A stretch of DNA of 64,000 nt from Nesterenkonia lutea (GCF_014873955.1 NZ_JADBED010000001.1:1736001-1800000), one strand, 5' to 3'; counted from the stretch's first letter, positions 34,079-41,634 are shown. The notes: generated by a model from the sequence alone, not told the origin. Numbers and translations: made by a program.

Positions 34079-34525
34079 ATGGCTGACCAGTACGATTTCG
34101 AAGAGCTCTACGCCAACACCTACACGCCCGAGGATCAGCGGGCACACGAGTCTCAGCCGACCTCGGAGAAACGTTTTGTGCCGGCTTGGGCCCTGACACT
34201 GCTGCTGGGTCCCACGGGTGCCCACCGGTGGTATCTGCAGCGGCCGATCTCGGCGACGCTCATGCTGCTGGTCACTCTGGCCGGCGTCGTCCTGCTCGTC
34301 GCAGAACAGTCCACTGTGGGACTGCTCTGCATCACCGTGGTCTTCGTATGGACGCTGATCGATCTGATCATGCTGCTCACCGGTTCCATGCGAGACCGGC
34401 AGGACCACCGCCTGGCAGGCCACCGCGAGCGAGCGGGGGTCTGCTCCGCGATCACCGTGGGCCTGCTGGCACTGGCCCTGATGGTCTCTCTGGTGCTCGG
34501 CACCAGCGCCGCAGTCTCCGGCTGA
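34079..34525 (+). CDS. TM2 domain protein
   Basis: 148-residue membrane protein. An acidic N terminus is followed by RFVPAWALTLLLGPTGAHRWYLQRP (about 34-58), the TM2 signature, and by two or three further hydrophobic helices. TM2 proteins are of unknown function in bacteria; some sit near secretion or stress genes. ATG 34079 follows TATACC (34064-34069) by 9 bases, so the leader is absent or very short; an ATG at 34040 lies upstream of that element. It diverges from the holin-like gene. Confidence 0.75.
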   Translation: MADQYDFEELYANTYTPEDQRAHESQPTSEKRFVPAWALTLLLGPTGAHRWYLQRPISATLMLLVTLAGVVLLVAEQSTVGLLCITVVFVWTLIDLIMLLTGSMRDRQDHRLAGHRERAGVCSAITVGLLALALMVSLVLGTSAAVSG

Positions 34526-34569
34526 GTCGCGGGCCCTGCGCCCTGCTGCTCCGCTGCTCCGCTGGACAG

Positions 34570-34609
34570 CCGGTCAGCCGGTCAGCCGGTCAGCCGGTCA
34601 GCCGGTCAG
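34570..34609. repeat. Five perfect 8-bp tandem repeats
   Basis: The unit CCGGTCAG is repeated five times without error between the convergent TM2 and siderophore-interacting protein genes. Immediately before it, CTGCTCCG occurs twice in tandem (34546-34561). Confidence 0.85.
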
Positions 34610-34638
34610 CTTCTGGGCTGGTCAGCTCCTGCAGGAGC

Positions 34639-35511
34639 TCACTCGGGGTCGATCTGCCCGGCCGGGGTGCTCTTCTCCGCCTGGAACTCGTCTTCGATCC
34701 GTCCGTGGGCCCAATAGGCAGAGAGTGACATCCCTTTGCGCGGGAGCCCCTTCTCCTCCACCAGGATCCGGCGGATCCGTTTGGTCTGCGCGCGCTCACC
34801 GTGGACGAAGACCTGCACGTCGCCGGCGGGGATGGTCAGCTCCGCGAGGTAGTCGGCAAGCATCGTGGTCTCCGGGCTGAAATCGGCTTCCCGGTGCAGC
34901 CAGACGAGGTCAACACCTTCTGGCACGGTCAGCGGCTGCCGTTCAGCTGCATCTCTGACCTCGACGACGACGAGCCCTCGCGCATCCTCCGCCATCGACT
35001 CCAGGGCGGAGGCGATCGCGGGAAGCGCCGCCTCGTCCCCCGCGAGCAGGTGCCAGTCTGACTCTGCCCGTGGGGCGTAGGCGCTGCCGGGCCCGAAGAA
35101 GCTGATCAGGTCGCCTGGCTGCGCGTGCTTCGCCCAGACTCCGGCGAGGCCCTCGTCCCCGTGGATCACGAAGTCCACCCAGATCTGGCGGTTCAGGTGA
35201 TCGACATGGCGGATCGTGTACGTGCGGGTGACCGGCATCTGTTCGGTGGGCAGCTTCTCGCGCAGCGCCTCCATGTCGAAGGGGCGCTCCAGATTCAGGC
35301 TCTGCTGCGCCTGCGGGTCGGCCTCGAGCGCCGGCGGCAGGAACAGCAGCTTGATGTACTGGTCGGTGGCCGGAGACTCCCCGACGGACTTGAACTCGAT
35401 CGCATCGAACCCGGGGCCCCCGAGGACCATCCGCGTCATATGCGGGGTGAGCTGCTTCTTGGCTTCGACGCGGAGCACGTGCTGGATGCGCGTTTTCTTG
35501 GACTTGGACAC
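34639..35511 (-). CDS. Siderophore-interacting flavoprotein (ViuB/SIP type)
   Basis: 290-residue cytoplasmic FAD-dependent ferric-siderophore reductase. The FAD domain has QHVLRVEAKKQLTPHMTRMVLGG and TRTYTIRHVD (RxYTxR-type FAD-binding motif, about 100), and FVIHGDEGLAGVWAKHAQPGD with the SFFGPG motif; the SIP domain follows with HLLAGDEAALPAI and ends VHGERAQTKRIRRILVEEKGLPRKGMSLSAYWAHGR. It releases iron from imported siderophores. The GTG start lies 6 bases after TAGAGT, so it is probably leaderless. An IdeR/DtxR-like box overlaps the promoter, predicting repression under iron-rich conditions. No siderophore synthesis or import genes adjoin it. Confidence 0.92.
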   Translation of the reverse strand: MSKSKKTRIQHVLRVEAKKQLTPHMTRMVLGGPGFDAIEFKSVGESPATDQYIKLLFLPPALEADPQAQQSLNLERPFDMEALREKLPTEQMPVTRTYTIRHVDHLNRQIWVDFVIHGDEGLAGVWAKHAQPGDLISFFGPGSAYAPRAESDWHLLAGDEAALPAIASALESMAEDARGLVVVEVRDAAERQPLTVPEGVDLVWLHREADFSPETTMLADYLAELTIPAGDVQVFVHGERAQTKRIRRILVEEKGLPRKGMSLSAYWAHGRIEDEFQAEKSTPAGQIDPE

Positions 35512-35517
35512 TCCGGC

Positions 35518-35523
35518 ACTCTA
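35518..35523 (-). promoter_or_regulatory. -10 element of the siderophore-interacting protein gene
   Basis: TAGAGT on the minus strand, 6 bases before the GTG start; the corresponding -35 position (35546-35541) falls inside the iron-box-like site. Confidence 0.5.
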
Positions 35524-35538
35524 GACCACTGCGGGCCC

Positions 35539-35557
35539 GCAGGTGAGGCGAACCTCA
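35539..35557 (-). promoter_or_regulatory. IdeR/DtxR-like iron box
   Basis: TGAGGTTCGCCTCACCTGC agrees with the 19-bp DtxR/IdeR consensus (TTAGGTTAGCCTAACCTAA) at 14 positions. It covers the -35 area of the siderophore-interacting protein promoter. Confidence 0.6.
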
Positions 35558-35625
35558 TGTGGGCGTCGTCTATTACGCAACGAGAGGATGCCGCAATACC
35601 GTCACGTCGCCATGTGTGCGTCGAA

Positions 35626-35652
35626 AAAGTTGAGCGCACGTTGCTCAACTTT
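35626..35652 (+). promoter_or_regulatory. HAIR element (HspR operator) before hsp20
   Basis: Inverted repeat AAAGTTGAGC-N7-GCTCAACTTT, closely matching the HspR-associated inverted repeat CTTGAGT-N7-ACTCAAG. It lies immediately before the -10 box TATACT (35657-35662), so bound HspR would block the promoter until heat shock. Confidence 0.78.
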
Positions 35653-35656
35653 GGAA

Positions 35657-35662
35657 TATACT
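35657..35662 (+). promoter_or_regulatory. -10 element of hsp20
   Basis: TATACT, one base from consensus. No -35 hexamer is at optimal spacing; TTGAGC inside the HAIR left arm is 21 bases away. Predicted start near 35669, leaving a leader of about 100 bases. Confidence 0.55.
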
Positions 35663-35727
35663 GATCTCAGGTGCCGTTGGACCTGTTGCCGATGGGCATC
35701 AAGAGCCGAGAGGCACCAAGAGAAGAC

Positions 35728-35751
35728 ATGAACAACTACCGCAATGAGTGA
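35728..35751 (+). CDS. Seven-codon leader reading frame before hsp20
   Basis: ATG to TGA encoding MNNYRNE, preceded by AGAGAAG. Its stop codon overlaps the AAGGAG that serves hsp20. The first two codons after ATG are the same as those of hsp20 (MNN), suggesting either a local duplication or a coupling device. Translation is unproven. Confidence 0.35.
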   Translation: MNNYRNE

Positions 35752-35768
35752 AGGAGCTGATTGCTGTG

Positions 35769-36215
35769 ATGAACAACTCTCTGACCCGACTCGATCCGTT
35801 CACCCTGATCGACGACGTCTTCCGCACGATGCGCACCCCCGGGGTAGATCCGGCGCAGCGTCAGTCCGGCTTCGTGCCACCGGTCGACGCCCACCGTGAC
35901 GGCGAGGACCTGCTGCTGCGAGCTGATCTGCCCGGCATCGACCCGGAGAAGGATGTCTCCGTGGAGCTGACCGGACGCACCCTGACGGTCTCCGGCGAGC
36001 GCCGCAGCGAGACCGAGGCCGATGGACTGCGCGAGGTCCGCTACGGGTCCTTCTCGCGGACGATCACACTGCCGAGCGAGGTCTCCGAGGACGCCATCAC
36101 GGCGGACTATGAATCGGGCGTGCTGACAGTGCGCGTGGCGGGGGTCTACGCCCAGGAGCAGCCGCGCAAGATCGAGGTCTCCTCCAGCGGGCGCCAGAAG
36201 ACCCTCGACTCCTGA
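35769..36215 (+). CDS. Small heat-shock protein, Hsp20 family
   Basis: ATP-independent holdase chaperone of 148 residues. It has the alpha-crystallin domain: FVPPVDAHRDGEDLLLRADLPGIDPEKDVSVELTGRTLTVSGERR (about 35-80) and, further on, YGSFSRTITLPSEVSEDAITADYESGVLTVRV with the terminal GVLTV motif of the family. N and C termini are short. AAGGAG is 12 bases from ATG 35769 and 9 from GTG 35766, so either may start; both give the same protein apart from one residue. Regulation by HspR is predicted from the HAIR element. Monocistronic. Confidence 0.93.
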   Translation: MNNSLTRLDPFTLIDDVFRTMRTPGVDPAQRQSGFVPPVDAHRDGEDLLLRADLPGIDPEKDVSVELTGRTLTVSGERRSETEADGLREVRYGSFSRTITLPSEVSEDAITADYESGVLTVRVAGVYAQEQPRKIEVSSSGRQKTLDS

Positions 36216-36271
36216 TCCCGGCCCCGCCGGGCCCGCGCCCCGGCGCCACCCACAGCGCTGAGGGGCACTGC

Positions 36272-36344
36272 GCTGAGGGGCGGAATCTCCGAGCGTTCTG
36301 GCCCGGCTTCGGGCTCAGCTGCCCGGAGATTCCGTCCCTCAAGC
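36272..36344. repeat. Dispersed inverted repeat, copy 3
   Basis: 73-bp element with left arm GCTGAGGGGCGGAATCTCCG and right arm the complement of GCTTGAGGGACGGAATCTCC(G). The first 10 bases of the left arm are also present 17 bp earlier (36256-36265), a partial duplication. It lies between the convergent hsp20 and purU genes, 15 bases from the purU stop. Confidence 0.75.
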
Positions 36345-36358
36345 ATGAGAAGGGGGCG

Positions 36359-37234
36359 CTAGAAGACGATCGTGGTGCTGCCGCTGCGGATCACGCGGTC
36401 CTCGCAGTGCCACTTCACCGCGCGGGAGAGCACGGCGCGCTCGACGTCGGCCCCGAAGCGGGTGAGCTGGGCGACGTCGTCGCTGTGCGAGACGCGGATG
36501 ACGTCCTGCTCGATGATCGGGCCCTCGTCGAGGTCACGGGTCACGTAGTGGGCGGTGGCGCCGATGAGCTTCACGCCGCGATCCTTGGCCTTCTGATAGG
36601 GGCCCGCGCCGATGAAGGCGGGCAGGAAGCTGTGGTGGATGTTGATCACCGGAGCGCCCACCTGTTCGAGGAAGTGCTCGGAGATGATCTGCATGTAGCG
36701 CGCCAGCACGATCATGTCCACGTTGCCGGTCAGCAGCTCCAGGTGCTTGGCCTCGGCCGCCGCCTTGTCGCCGTTGACGATGGGCACATGGAAGTAGGGG
36801 ATGCCGAACGGCCGCACATCCTCAGCCAGGTCCGCGTGGTTGGAGATCACCATGGCGATATCCATCGGGATCTCCCCGCGACGATGGCGCCACAGCAGAT
36901 CCAGCAGGCAGTGGTCGGTCTTGGAGGCGAAGATCGCCACCCGCTTGGGCTGGTCCGCGGCGGTCAGCGAGAAGTCCATGGAGAAGCGGTCCGCCAGCCT
37001 GGTCTGGACTGCCTGCTCCACGGCAGGCCTGGCCGCTGCCAGACCCGGCAGATGAAAGACGGTGCGCTGGAAGAAGCGTCCGCCCTCGACACCGGTCGAG
37101 TACTGGTCCAGGCTGATGATGTTGCCGCCGATCTCGGCGATCACCTCAGAGACGGCGGCGACGATCCCTGGCTGATCGGGGCAGGAGATGATCAGTCGGG
37201 CGATGTCGTGGGTCTGCGTCTCAGGGGTGCTCAT
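36359..37234 (-). CDS. purU: Formyltetrahydrofolate deformylase
   Basis: Hydrolyses 10-formyl-THF to THF and formate, balancing one-carbon pools. The 291 residues comprise an N-terminal ACT domain (ISCPDQPGIVAAVSEVIAEIGGNI) and a formyl-transferase-fold catalytic domain with VAIFASKTDHCLLDLLWRHRRGE, VISNHADLAEDV, NIHHSFLPAFIGAGPY (catalytic His) and GATAHYVTRDLDEGPIIEQDV (catalytic Asp). Length is normal. GGAGACCTG precedes the ATG. It is flanked by tRNA-Asn upstream on the same strand, separated by that gene's terminator. Confidence 0.96.
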   Translation of the reverse strand: MSTPETQTHDIARLIISCPDQPGIVAAVSEVIAEIGGNIISLDQYSTGVEGGRFFQRTVFHLPGLAAARPAVEQAVQTRLADRFSMDFSLTAADQPKRVAIFASKTDHCLLDLLWRHRRGEIPMDIAMVISNHADLAEDVRPFGIPYFHVPIVNGDKAAAEAKHLELLTGNVDMIVLARYMQIISEHFLEQVGAPVINIHHSFLPAFIGAGPYQKAKDRGVKLIGATAHYVTRDLDEGPIIEQDVIRVSHSDDVAQLTRFGADVERAVLSRAVKWHCEDRVIRSGSTTIVF

Positions 37235-37315
37235 CAGGTCTCCGAATCAGGCTCGCCAGGTCAGTGCGGGCGGACGGCGCCGCGCCTTGGACACTATGAC
37301 ACGAAACAGGGCATG

Positions 37316-37346
37316 AAAAACGCCCCCGCCCGGAAGGGCGAGGGCG
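37316..37346 (-). terminator. Intrinsic terminator of tRNA-Asn
   Basis: Minus-strand GC-rich stem (CGCCCTCGCCC with GGGCGGGGGCG, loop TTCC) followed by TTTTT, immediately after the tRNA 3' end. Confidence 0.9.
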
Positions 37347-37352
37347 AATCTG

Positions 37353-37424
37353 CTCCCCCAGTTGGATTCGAACCAACAACCGCTCGATTAACAGTCGAGT
37401 GCTCTGCCGTTGAGCTATGGAGGA
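37353..37424 (-). tRNA. tRNA-Asn (anticodon GTT)
   Basis: 72-base cloverleaf, no encoded CCA. Acceptor TCCTCCA pairs with TGGGGGA, D arm GCTC..GAGC, anticodon arm CTCGA-CTGTTAA-TCGAG with GTT, T arm TTGG region with TTCGAAT loop, discriminator G. It decodes AAC/AAU. Confidence 0.96.
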
Positions 37425-37501
37425 TTGCGACTGGAAAAGTCTAGCAGGGGTTCCTGGTCGCTGTGAAATCCCCCCGGCGGACAGCGGGGTGACCACTGTG
37501 A

Positions 37502-37507
37502 CATCAT
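37502..37507 (+). promoter_or_regulatory. -10 element of the LOG gene, leaderless
   Basis: CATCAT followed by CTTCTC and the GTG start at 37514; CGGACA at 37478-37483 is an 18-base-spaced -35 candidate. Confidence 0.45.
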
Positions 37508-37513
37508 CTTCTC

Positions 37514-38107
37514 GTGACACCTCCCTCTGCAGCCGCAGCTGGCCGGACATCCGAGTTCCGCCGGCTCACCGTGTTCACCGGTTCAGCCTCGGGAGTCGAT
37601 CTGGGCTACACCGCGGAGGCCCGTCGGCTCGGCACCGCGCTGGCCGGCGCCGGGATCGGCGTGGTCTACGGGGGCGGGAAGGTGGGACTGATGGGGCAGA
37701 TCGCGGATGCCGCCCTCGAGGCCGGAGGCGAGGTCCACGGCGTCATTCCCGAGGTGCTGATGAGCCGGGAAGTGGGACATCAGGGACTCACCTCGCTGGA
37801 GCTGGTGCAGGACATGCACACGCGCAAGTCCCGCATGGCGGATCTCGGCGACGGGTTCGTCGCCCTGCCCGGAGGGATGGGCACACTGGAGGAGTTCTTC
37901 GAGGTGTGGACCTGGCAGTATCTGGGTCTCCACACCAAGCCGGTGGGGCTCTACAACGTGCAGGGCTTCTGGGACCCGCTGCTGGCGATGGTGGACCACA
38001 TGGTGGCTGAGGGGTTCATGTCCGCGTGGCGCCGCGAGGCTCTGGTGATCAGCGATGACCCGCAGGAGCTGATCCGTCAGCTGCGCAGCTGGACACCTGG
38101 CCGCTGA
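37514..38107 (+). CDS. LOG family protein (cytokinin riboside 5'-monophosphate phosphoribohydrolase type)
   Basis: 197-residue lysine-decarboxylase-like Rossmann protein; characterised members hydrolyse nucleoside 5'-monophosphates, releasing the base from ribose 5-phosphate. Conserved motifs are VFTGSASG, VVYGGGKVGLMGQIADAAL (substrate loop), MHTRKSRM (Arg of the active site) and PGGMGTLEEFFEVWTWQYLG (PGGxGTxxE). Usual length for bacterial LOGs. The start is GTG 37514, 6 bases after CATCAT with a CGGACA 18 bases further up, so probably leaderless. It diverges from tRNA-Asn. Confidence 0.92.
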   Translation: MTPPSAAAAGRTSEFRRLTVFTGSASGVDLGYTAEARRLGTALAGAGIGVVYGGGKVGLMGQIADAALEAGGEVHGVIPEVLMSREVGHQGLTSLELVQDMHTRKSRMADLGDGFVALPGGMGTLEEFFEVWTWQYLGLHTKPVGLYNVQGFWDPLLAMVDHMVAEGFMSAWRREALVISDDPQELIRQLRSWTPGR

Positions 38108-38126
38108 GTCAGGCGGGCAATTCAGG

Positions 38127-38618
38127 TCAGGCGGGCAAGTCCGGCGCATCCAGCCAGCGACCGAGCACCACAGTGTCCTGATCGGTGTAGCCGTGGCGGC
38201 GGTAGAACTCCTGGACCTCCGCATTCTCCTGGCGCACCATCAGCATGAGCTTGGGCACGCCGCGCGCTCGGAGCCACTCCTCCGCAGCCGCCAGAAGCTG
38301 CTGCCCCAGGCCGTGCCGCTGCATGGACCTCTCCACCGCGAGGTAGTAGATCCATCCGCGATGTCCGTCCTCGCCCAGCATCACCGTACCGAGCAGCCGC
38401 TGCTGAGCATCCGCTGCCGGGTCATCCACTGCCTGAACGGTCACCGCTGCCAGCACGGTCGACCCGTCTCCGTGCAGGGCGCGCCGGCAGTCCTGGTACG
38501 GGTCGTTCCAGGGCCGGGTCAGGCCGGTCTCCTGCCACAGGACGACGGCGGCCCCCACCAGCTCCTCCGGCAGGTCGGTGATCTTCACCCCGGCCTCGCC
38601 GGGAGCCGACTCGCTCAA
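38127..38618 (-). CDS. GNAT family N-acetyltransferase, YpeA-like
   Basis: 163-residue acetyltransferase. The central motif is IYYLAVERSMQRHGLGQQLLAAAEEWLRARGVPKLMLMVRQENAEVQEFYRRHGY, covering the acetyl-CoA-binding R/QxxGxG/A loop and the C-terminal strand, as in E. coli YpeA. WNDPYQDCRRAL in the N terminus is also typical. The substrate is unknown. The longest frame starts with TTG 38618; GTG 38588 (giving VKITDLPEELVGA) is the likelier start by homology. The SDR gene ends 7 bases upstream, so the two share a transcript. Confidence 0.85.
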   Translation of the reverse strand: MSESAPGEAGVKITDLPEELVGAAVVLWQETGLTRPWNDPYQDCRRALHGDGSTVLAAVTVQAVDDPAADAQQRLLGTVMLGEDGHRGWIYYLAVERSMQRHGLGQQLLAAAEEWLRARGVPKLMLMVRQENAEVQEFYRRHGYTDQDTVVLGRWLDAPDLPA

Positions 38619-38625
38619 CTCCGCA

Positions 38626-39372
38626 CTACTTCTGCACCGGACGGATCGAGATGCTCTCCACCATGGAGGCGTCCTCCATGTCCACCACGGTGCGCGCCGC
38701 TTCCGCGATGGCCCGCGGGGAGATGTAGATGCCGCCGTCGTAGTTCTGGTTCCCCATGGATTCCTGCAGAGCGACCTGCATGTCAGTGTCCACGCGGCCA
38801 GGATGGATCGAAGTGACCTTCACCGCTCCGCGCTCCTCCTCGCGCAGAGCGTCGGTCATCGCCCGCAGCGCGAACTTCGTGCCCGAATACATCGAGCTCC
38901 CGGCCCCCGCGGTGAAACCGGCGCCGGAGTTGATGCTCAGCACCTGACCGGAGGACCCGCGCAGCAGCGGCAGGGCGGCGCGGGTCAGCTCGGCAACGGC
39001 GAAGACGTTGACGGTGAACATCTCCTGGAACTGCGACGGGGACGTCTCCGCCACCGGATTCATCCAGGCCAGCCCTGCCGAATGGACGAGGACGTCCAGA
39101 CCGGAGAGTCCGAGCGCCGCGAAGGCCGGTGCTATCGCATCGAGATCGCTCAGATCCACGAGGAAGGGCTCCGCGCTGGGCAGCGTCTGGACCACCGCGT
39201 CCACGGTCGCGGGGTTCGTCCCGCCGACCAGGATGTGGTGGTCCTGACCCAGCTCTTCGGCGATGGCTGCGCCGATGCCCCGGGAGGCACCGGTGATCAG
39301 CGCCACCGGTCGCGCGTCACGTGCCTGGTGCGCGGAGCTGGACGGGGCGGCAGGACTGGACTGGGCGGTCAT
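38626..39372 (-). CDS. Short-chain dehydrogenase/reductase
   Basis: 248-residue classical SDR. The nucleotide-binding motif is TGASRGIGAAIAEEL (about 27-41), the NxxA-like motif is in VLVHSAGLAWMN (an H replaces the common N), and the catalytic Ser-Tyr-Lys set is seen as INSGAGFTAGAGSSMYSGTKFALR, with Tyr and Lys spaced by three residues. NADP(H) or NAD(H) oxidoreductase with unknown substrate. The N terminus has a short Ala/Pro/Ser tail. ATG 39372 follows TAAGCT by 6 bases, consistent with a leaderless mRNA that continues into the GNAT gene. Confidence 0.9.
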   Translation of the reverse strand: MTAQSSPAAPSSSAHQARDARPVALITGASRGIGAAIAEELGQDHHILVGGTNPATVDAVVQTLPSAEPFLVDLSDLDAIAPAFAALGLSGLDVLVHSAGLAWMNPVAETSPSQFQEMFTVNVFAVAELTRAALPLLRGSSGQVLSINSGAGFTAGAGSSMYSGTKFALRAMTDALREEERGAVKVTSIHPGRVDTDMQVALQESMGNQNYDGGIYISPRAIAEAARTVVDMEDASMVESISIRPVQK

Positions 39373-39378
39373 GGAGCC

Positions 39379-39384
39379 AGCTTA
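39379..39384 (-). promoter_or_regulatory. -10 element of the SDR gene, leaderless
   Basis: TAAGCT on the minus strand, six bases before the ATG at 39372. Confidence 0.5.
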
Positions 39385-39431
39385 GATGATCCGGCCCGGC
39401 AATCCGTGGGACCGAACCGGCCGGAGAACGG

Positions 39432-39467
39432 CCGGGTCAGGCACCGGGTCAGGCACCGGGTCAGGTA
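39432..39467. repeat. Three 12-bp tandem repeats at the dapE stop
   Basis: CCGGGTCAGGCA at 39432 and 39444, then CCGGGTCAGGTA at 39456. The third unit carries the dapE stop codon (39461-39463). Confidence 0.75.
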
Positions 39468-40594
39468 CCTAGCAGCCAGCGGTGCAGCGCCTGATGGCAG
39501 GCGCGCAGGGCCTCGGCGCTGACATGCTCATCATCGGTGTGCGCGAGGAGCGGATCTCCGGGGCCGAAGTTCACCGCCGGGACTCCCCGGGCAGAGAACC
39601 GAGCCACATCGGTCCAGCCATATTTGGGCATGGGCTCGCCGCCGACCGCGGCGATGAAGGCCTGAGCGGCCGGATGGTCGAGTCCGGGACGGGCCGCCGC
39701 CGAGCTGTCGGTGATCCGCACCTGCTCCGGCGTGATTCCGGCGGAGCCCAGCACCTCGTAGAGGTGGGCGTGGGCCTGCTCCTCGGTCTTGTCCGGGGCG
39801 AAGCGGTAGTTGATCTCCACCACGGTGGAGTCGGGGATGACGTTGCCGGCCACCCCGCCGCGGATCCGCACGGCGTTGAGTCCCTCGCGGTAGTCCAGAC
39901 CCTCCACACGGATGGTCTGCGGCGAGTACTCGCTCAGCACGCTGAGCAGGCCCGCGGTGCGGTGGATCGCGTTCTCCCCCATCCAGGCGCGCCCGGAGTG
40001 CGCGGCGACCCCGGGGATGCTCACCTCGGCGCGGCAGGTGCCGTTGCAGCCACCCTCCACCACTCCGTGGGTGGGCTCGAGCAGCACCGCGAACTCGGCG
40101 TCGAGCAGCTCCGGCACGCTGCGCAGCACCCTGCCGAGCCCGGACCTGCTGGCCTCGACCTCCTCGTGGTCGTAGAAGACCCAGGTGATGTCGCGGTCCA
40201 GGGAGCCGCCGGCGGCCAGGTGGGCCGCGACGTCGTCGGCCAGCTTCAGCTGGACCGCCACGCCGCCCTTCATGTCGGTGGCGCCGCGGCCGTAGAGGAG
40301 GTCCTCCCCCTCAGCGCGCTCCCAGCTCGGCGGCACGGTGCCCCGGGATCCCGGCGTCGTGGGCAGCGGGACCGTGTCCAGGTGCCCGGCAAGGATGACC
40401 CGCTGGGGCGCGCCGGTCTCGGTGCGGATGATGAGCGTGTCGCCGTCGCGGTGCAGGTTCAGTCCGCTGAGCCCTGCCAGGGCCGACTCCACGGCGTCGG
40501 CCAGGGTCTTCTCATCCCCGGAGACGGACTCGCAGGCGATGATCGCCTCGGTGAGCGCGGCGACGTCGCCGGAGAGCAGGTCACGGATATCCAT
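39461..40594 (-). CDS. dapE: Succinyl-diaminopimelate desuccinylase
   Basis: M20 family zinc hydrolase releasing LL-diaminopimelate from its N-succinyl form in lysine and peptidoglycan synthesis. The 377-residue protein has LAGHLDTVPLP (first metal His and catalytic Asp, about 69-74), GRGATDMKGG (bridging Asp, about 107), YDHEEVEA (catalytic Glu pair, about 142) and LEPTHGVVEGGCNGT, with a terminal HTDDEHVS (metal His). It resembles the actinobacterial DapE type. ATG 40594 is 6 bases after TAGGCT, predicting a leaderless message. It diverges from dapD across only 86 bases. Confidence 0.95.
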   Translation of the reverse strand: MDIRDLLSGDVAALTEAIIACESVSGDEKTLADAVESALAGLSGLNLHRDGDTLIIRTETGAPQRVILAGHLDTVPLPTTPGSRGTVPPSWERAEGEDLLYGRGATDMKGGVAVQLKLADDVAAHLAAGGSLDRDITWVFYDHEEVEASRSGLGRVLRSVPELLDAEFAVLLEPTHGVVEGGCNGTCRAEVSIPGVAAHSGRAWMGENAIHRTAGLLSVLSEYSPQTIRVEGLDYREGLNAVRIRGGVAGNVIPDSTVVEINYRFAPDKTEEQAHAHLYEVLGSAGITPEQVRITDSSAAARPGLDHPAAQAFIAAVGGEPMPKYGWTDVARFSARGVPAVNFGPGDPLLAHTDDEHVSAEALRACHQALHRWLLGT

Positions 40595-40600
40595 GCGTCC

Positions 40601-40606
40601 AGCCTA
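40601..40606 (-). promoter_or_regulatory. -10 element of dapE, leaderless
   Basis: TAGGCT on the minus strand, followed by six bases and the dapE ATG. Confidence 0.55.
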
Positions 40607-40668
40607 GGCGAACCGCGCACGAACGGCTCTGGGAACAGCGCCCTCCGTCCTCCGCTGCGCGGGAAAAG

Positions 40669-40674
40669 TAGGAT
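40669..40674 (+). promoter_or_regulatory. -10 element of dapD, leaderless
   Basis: TAGGAT followed by GGGCCC and the dapD ATG at 40681. With the dapE element it forms a compact divergent promoter pair. Confidence 0.6.
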
Positions 40675-40680
40675 GGGCCC

Positions 40681-41634
40681 ATGAGCACTGAATCCCGAAC
40701 TGCATCTGGCCATGGTCTTGCCAGCGTGACCGCCGACGGCACCGTCCTGGACACCTGGTTCCCGAACCCCGTCCTGTCCCCGCTGAAGGAGAACGACGAC
40801 GACGCACTGATCTCGGATCTGCGGGCCGTCACCGGCGAGGACGCGGCTCGCGGCGTCACCACTGAAGTGGTCTCCGTGGAGGCGGACCTCGATGCCGAGG
40901 CGACCTCCGCCTCCGATGTATGGCTTCGTCTGCATCTGCTCTCCCACCGGCTGGTGAAGCCCCGGACGATCAACCTGGACGGGATCTTCGGGCATCTGAG
41001 CAATGTCGTCTGGACGAACTTCGGCCCCTGTGCGGTGGCCGGATTCGAGACCACCCGGCTGAAGCTGCGCGCCCGCGGCCACGTCAGCGTGCATTCCATC
41101 GACAAGTTCCCCCGCCTGGTGGACTACGTGACCCCCACCGGCGTGCGCATCGGCGACGCCGACCGCGTGCGACTGGGCGCATATCTGGCCGAGGGCACCA
41201 CGGTCATGCATGAGGGCTTCGTGAACTTCAACGCGGGCACGCTGGGCTCCTCCATGGTGGAGGGCCGCATCTCCGCCGGCGTCGTGGTCGGAGACGGCAC
41301 CGACATCGGCGGCGGCGCCTCGATCATGGGCACCCTCTCCGGCGGCGGCAAGGAGAAGATCACCCTCGGCGAGCGGGTCCTGCTGGGCGCCAACTCCGGT
41401 GTGGGCATCTCCATCGGCGACGACTGCGTGGTCGAGGCCGGACTCTACGTCACCGCCGGGACCAAGGTGGCGGTGCTCGGTGACGACCGCAGCGTGCTCG
41501 ACACGGTCAAGGCCTCCGCGCTCTCGGGCGTGCCGAACCTCCTGTTCCGCCGGGACTCGGTCACCGGCGCGGTCCAGGCGGTCCCCCACAAGGGCCAGAA
41601 CGTGGAGCTCAACGCGGCTCTGCACAAGAACTGA
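40681..41634 (+). CDS. dapD: 2,3,4,5-tetrahydropyridine-2,6-dicarboxylate N-succinyltransferase
   Basis: Left-handed beta-helix acyltransferase using succinyl-CoA on tetrahydrodipicolinate, the first step of the succinylase DAP branch. The 317 residues are of the actinobacterial/DapD-2 type: [20 protein letters not shown] near the N terminus, then [22 protein letters not shown], the hexapeptide-repeat region with [35 protein letters not shown], and [23 protein letters not shown]. Leaderless start predicted. The hypothetical gene downstream begins 24 bases later and may be co-transcribed. Confidence 0.96.
   Translation: MSTESRTASGHGLASVTADGTVLDTWFPNPVLSPLKENDDDALISDLRAVTGEDAARGVTTEVVSVEADLDAEATSASDVWLRLHLLSHRLVKPRTINLDGIFGHLSNVVWTNFGPCAVAGFETTRLKLRARGHVSVHSIDKFPRLVDYVTPTGVRIGDADRVRLGAYLAEGTTVMHEGFVNFNAGTLGSSMVEGRISAGVVVGDGTDIGGGASIMGTLSGGGKEKITLGERVLLGANSGVGISIGDDCVVEAGLYVTAGTKVAVLGDDRSVLDTVKASALSGVPNLLFRRDSVTGAVQAVPHKGQNVELNAALHKN

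Noticed and set aside
34570-34609. CRISPR-like repeat array
   Set aside because: Units are 8 bp and directly adjacent with no spacers, so it is a simple tandem repeat.
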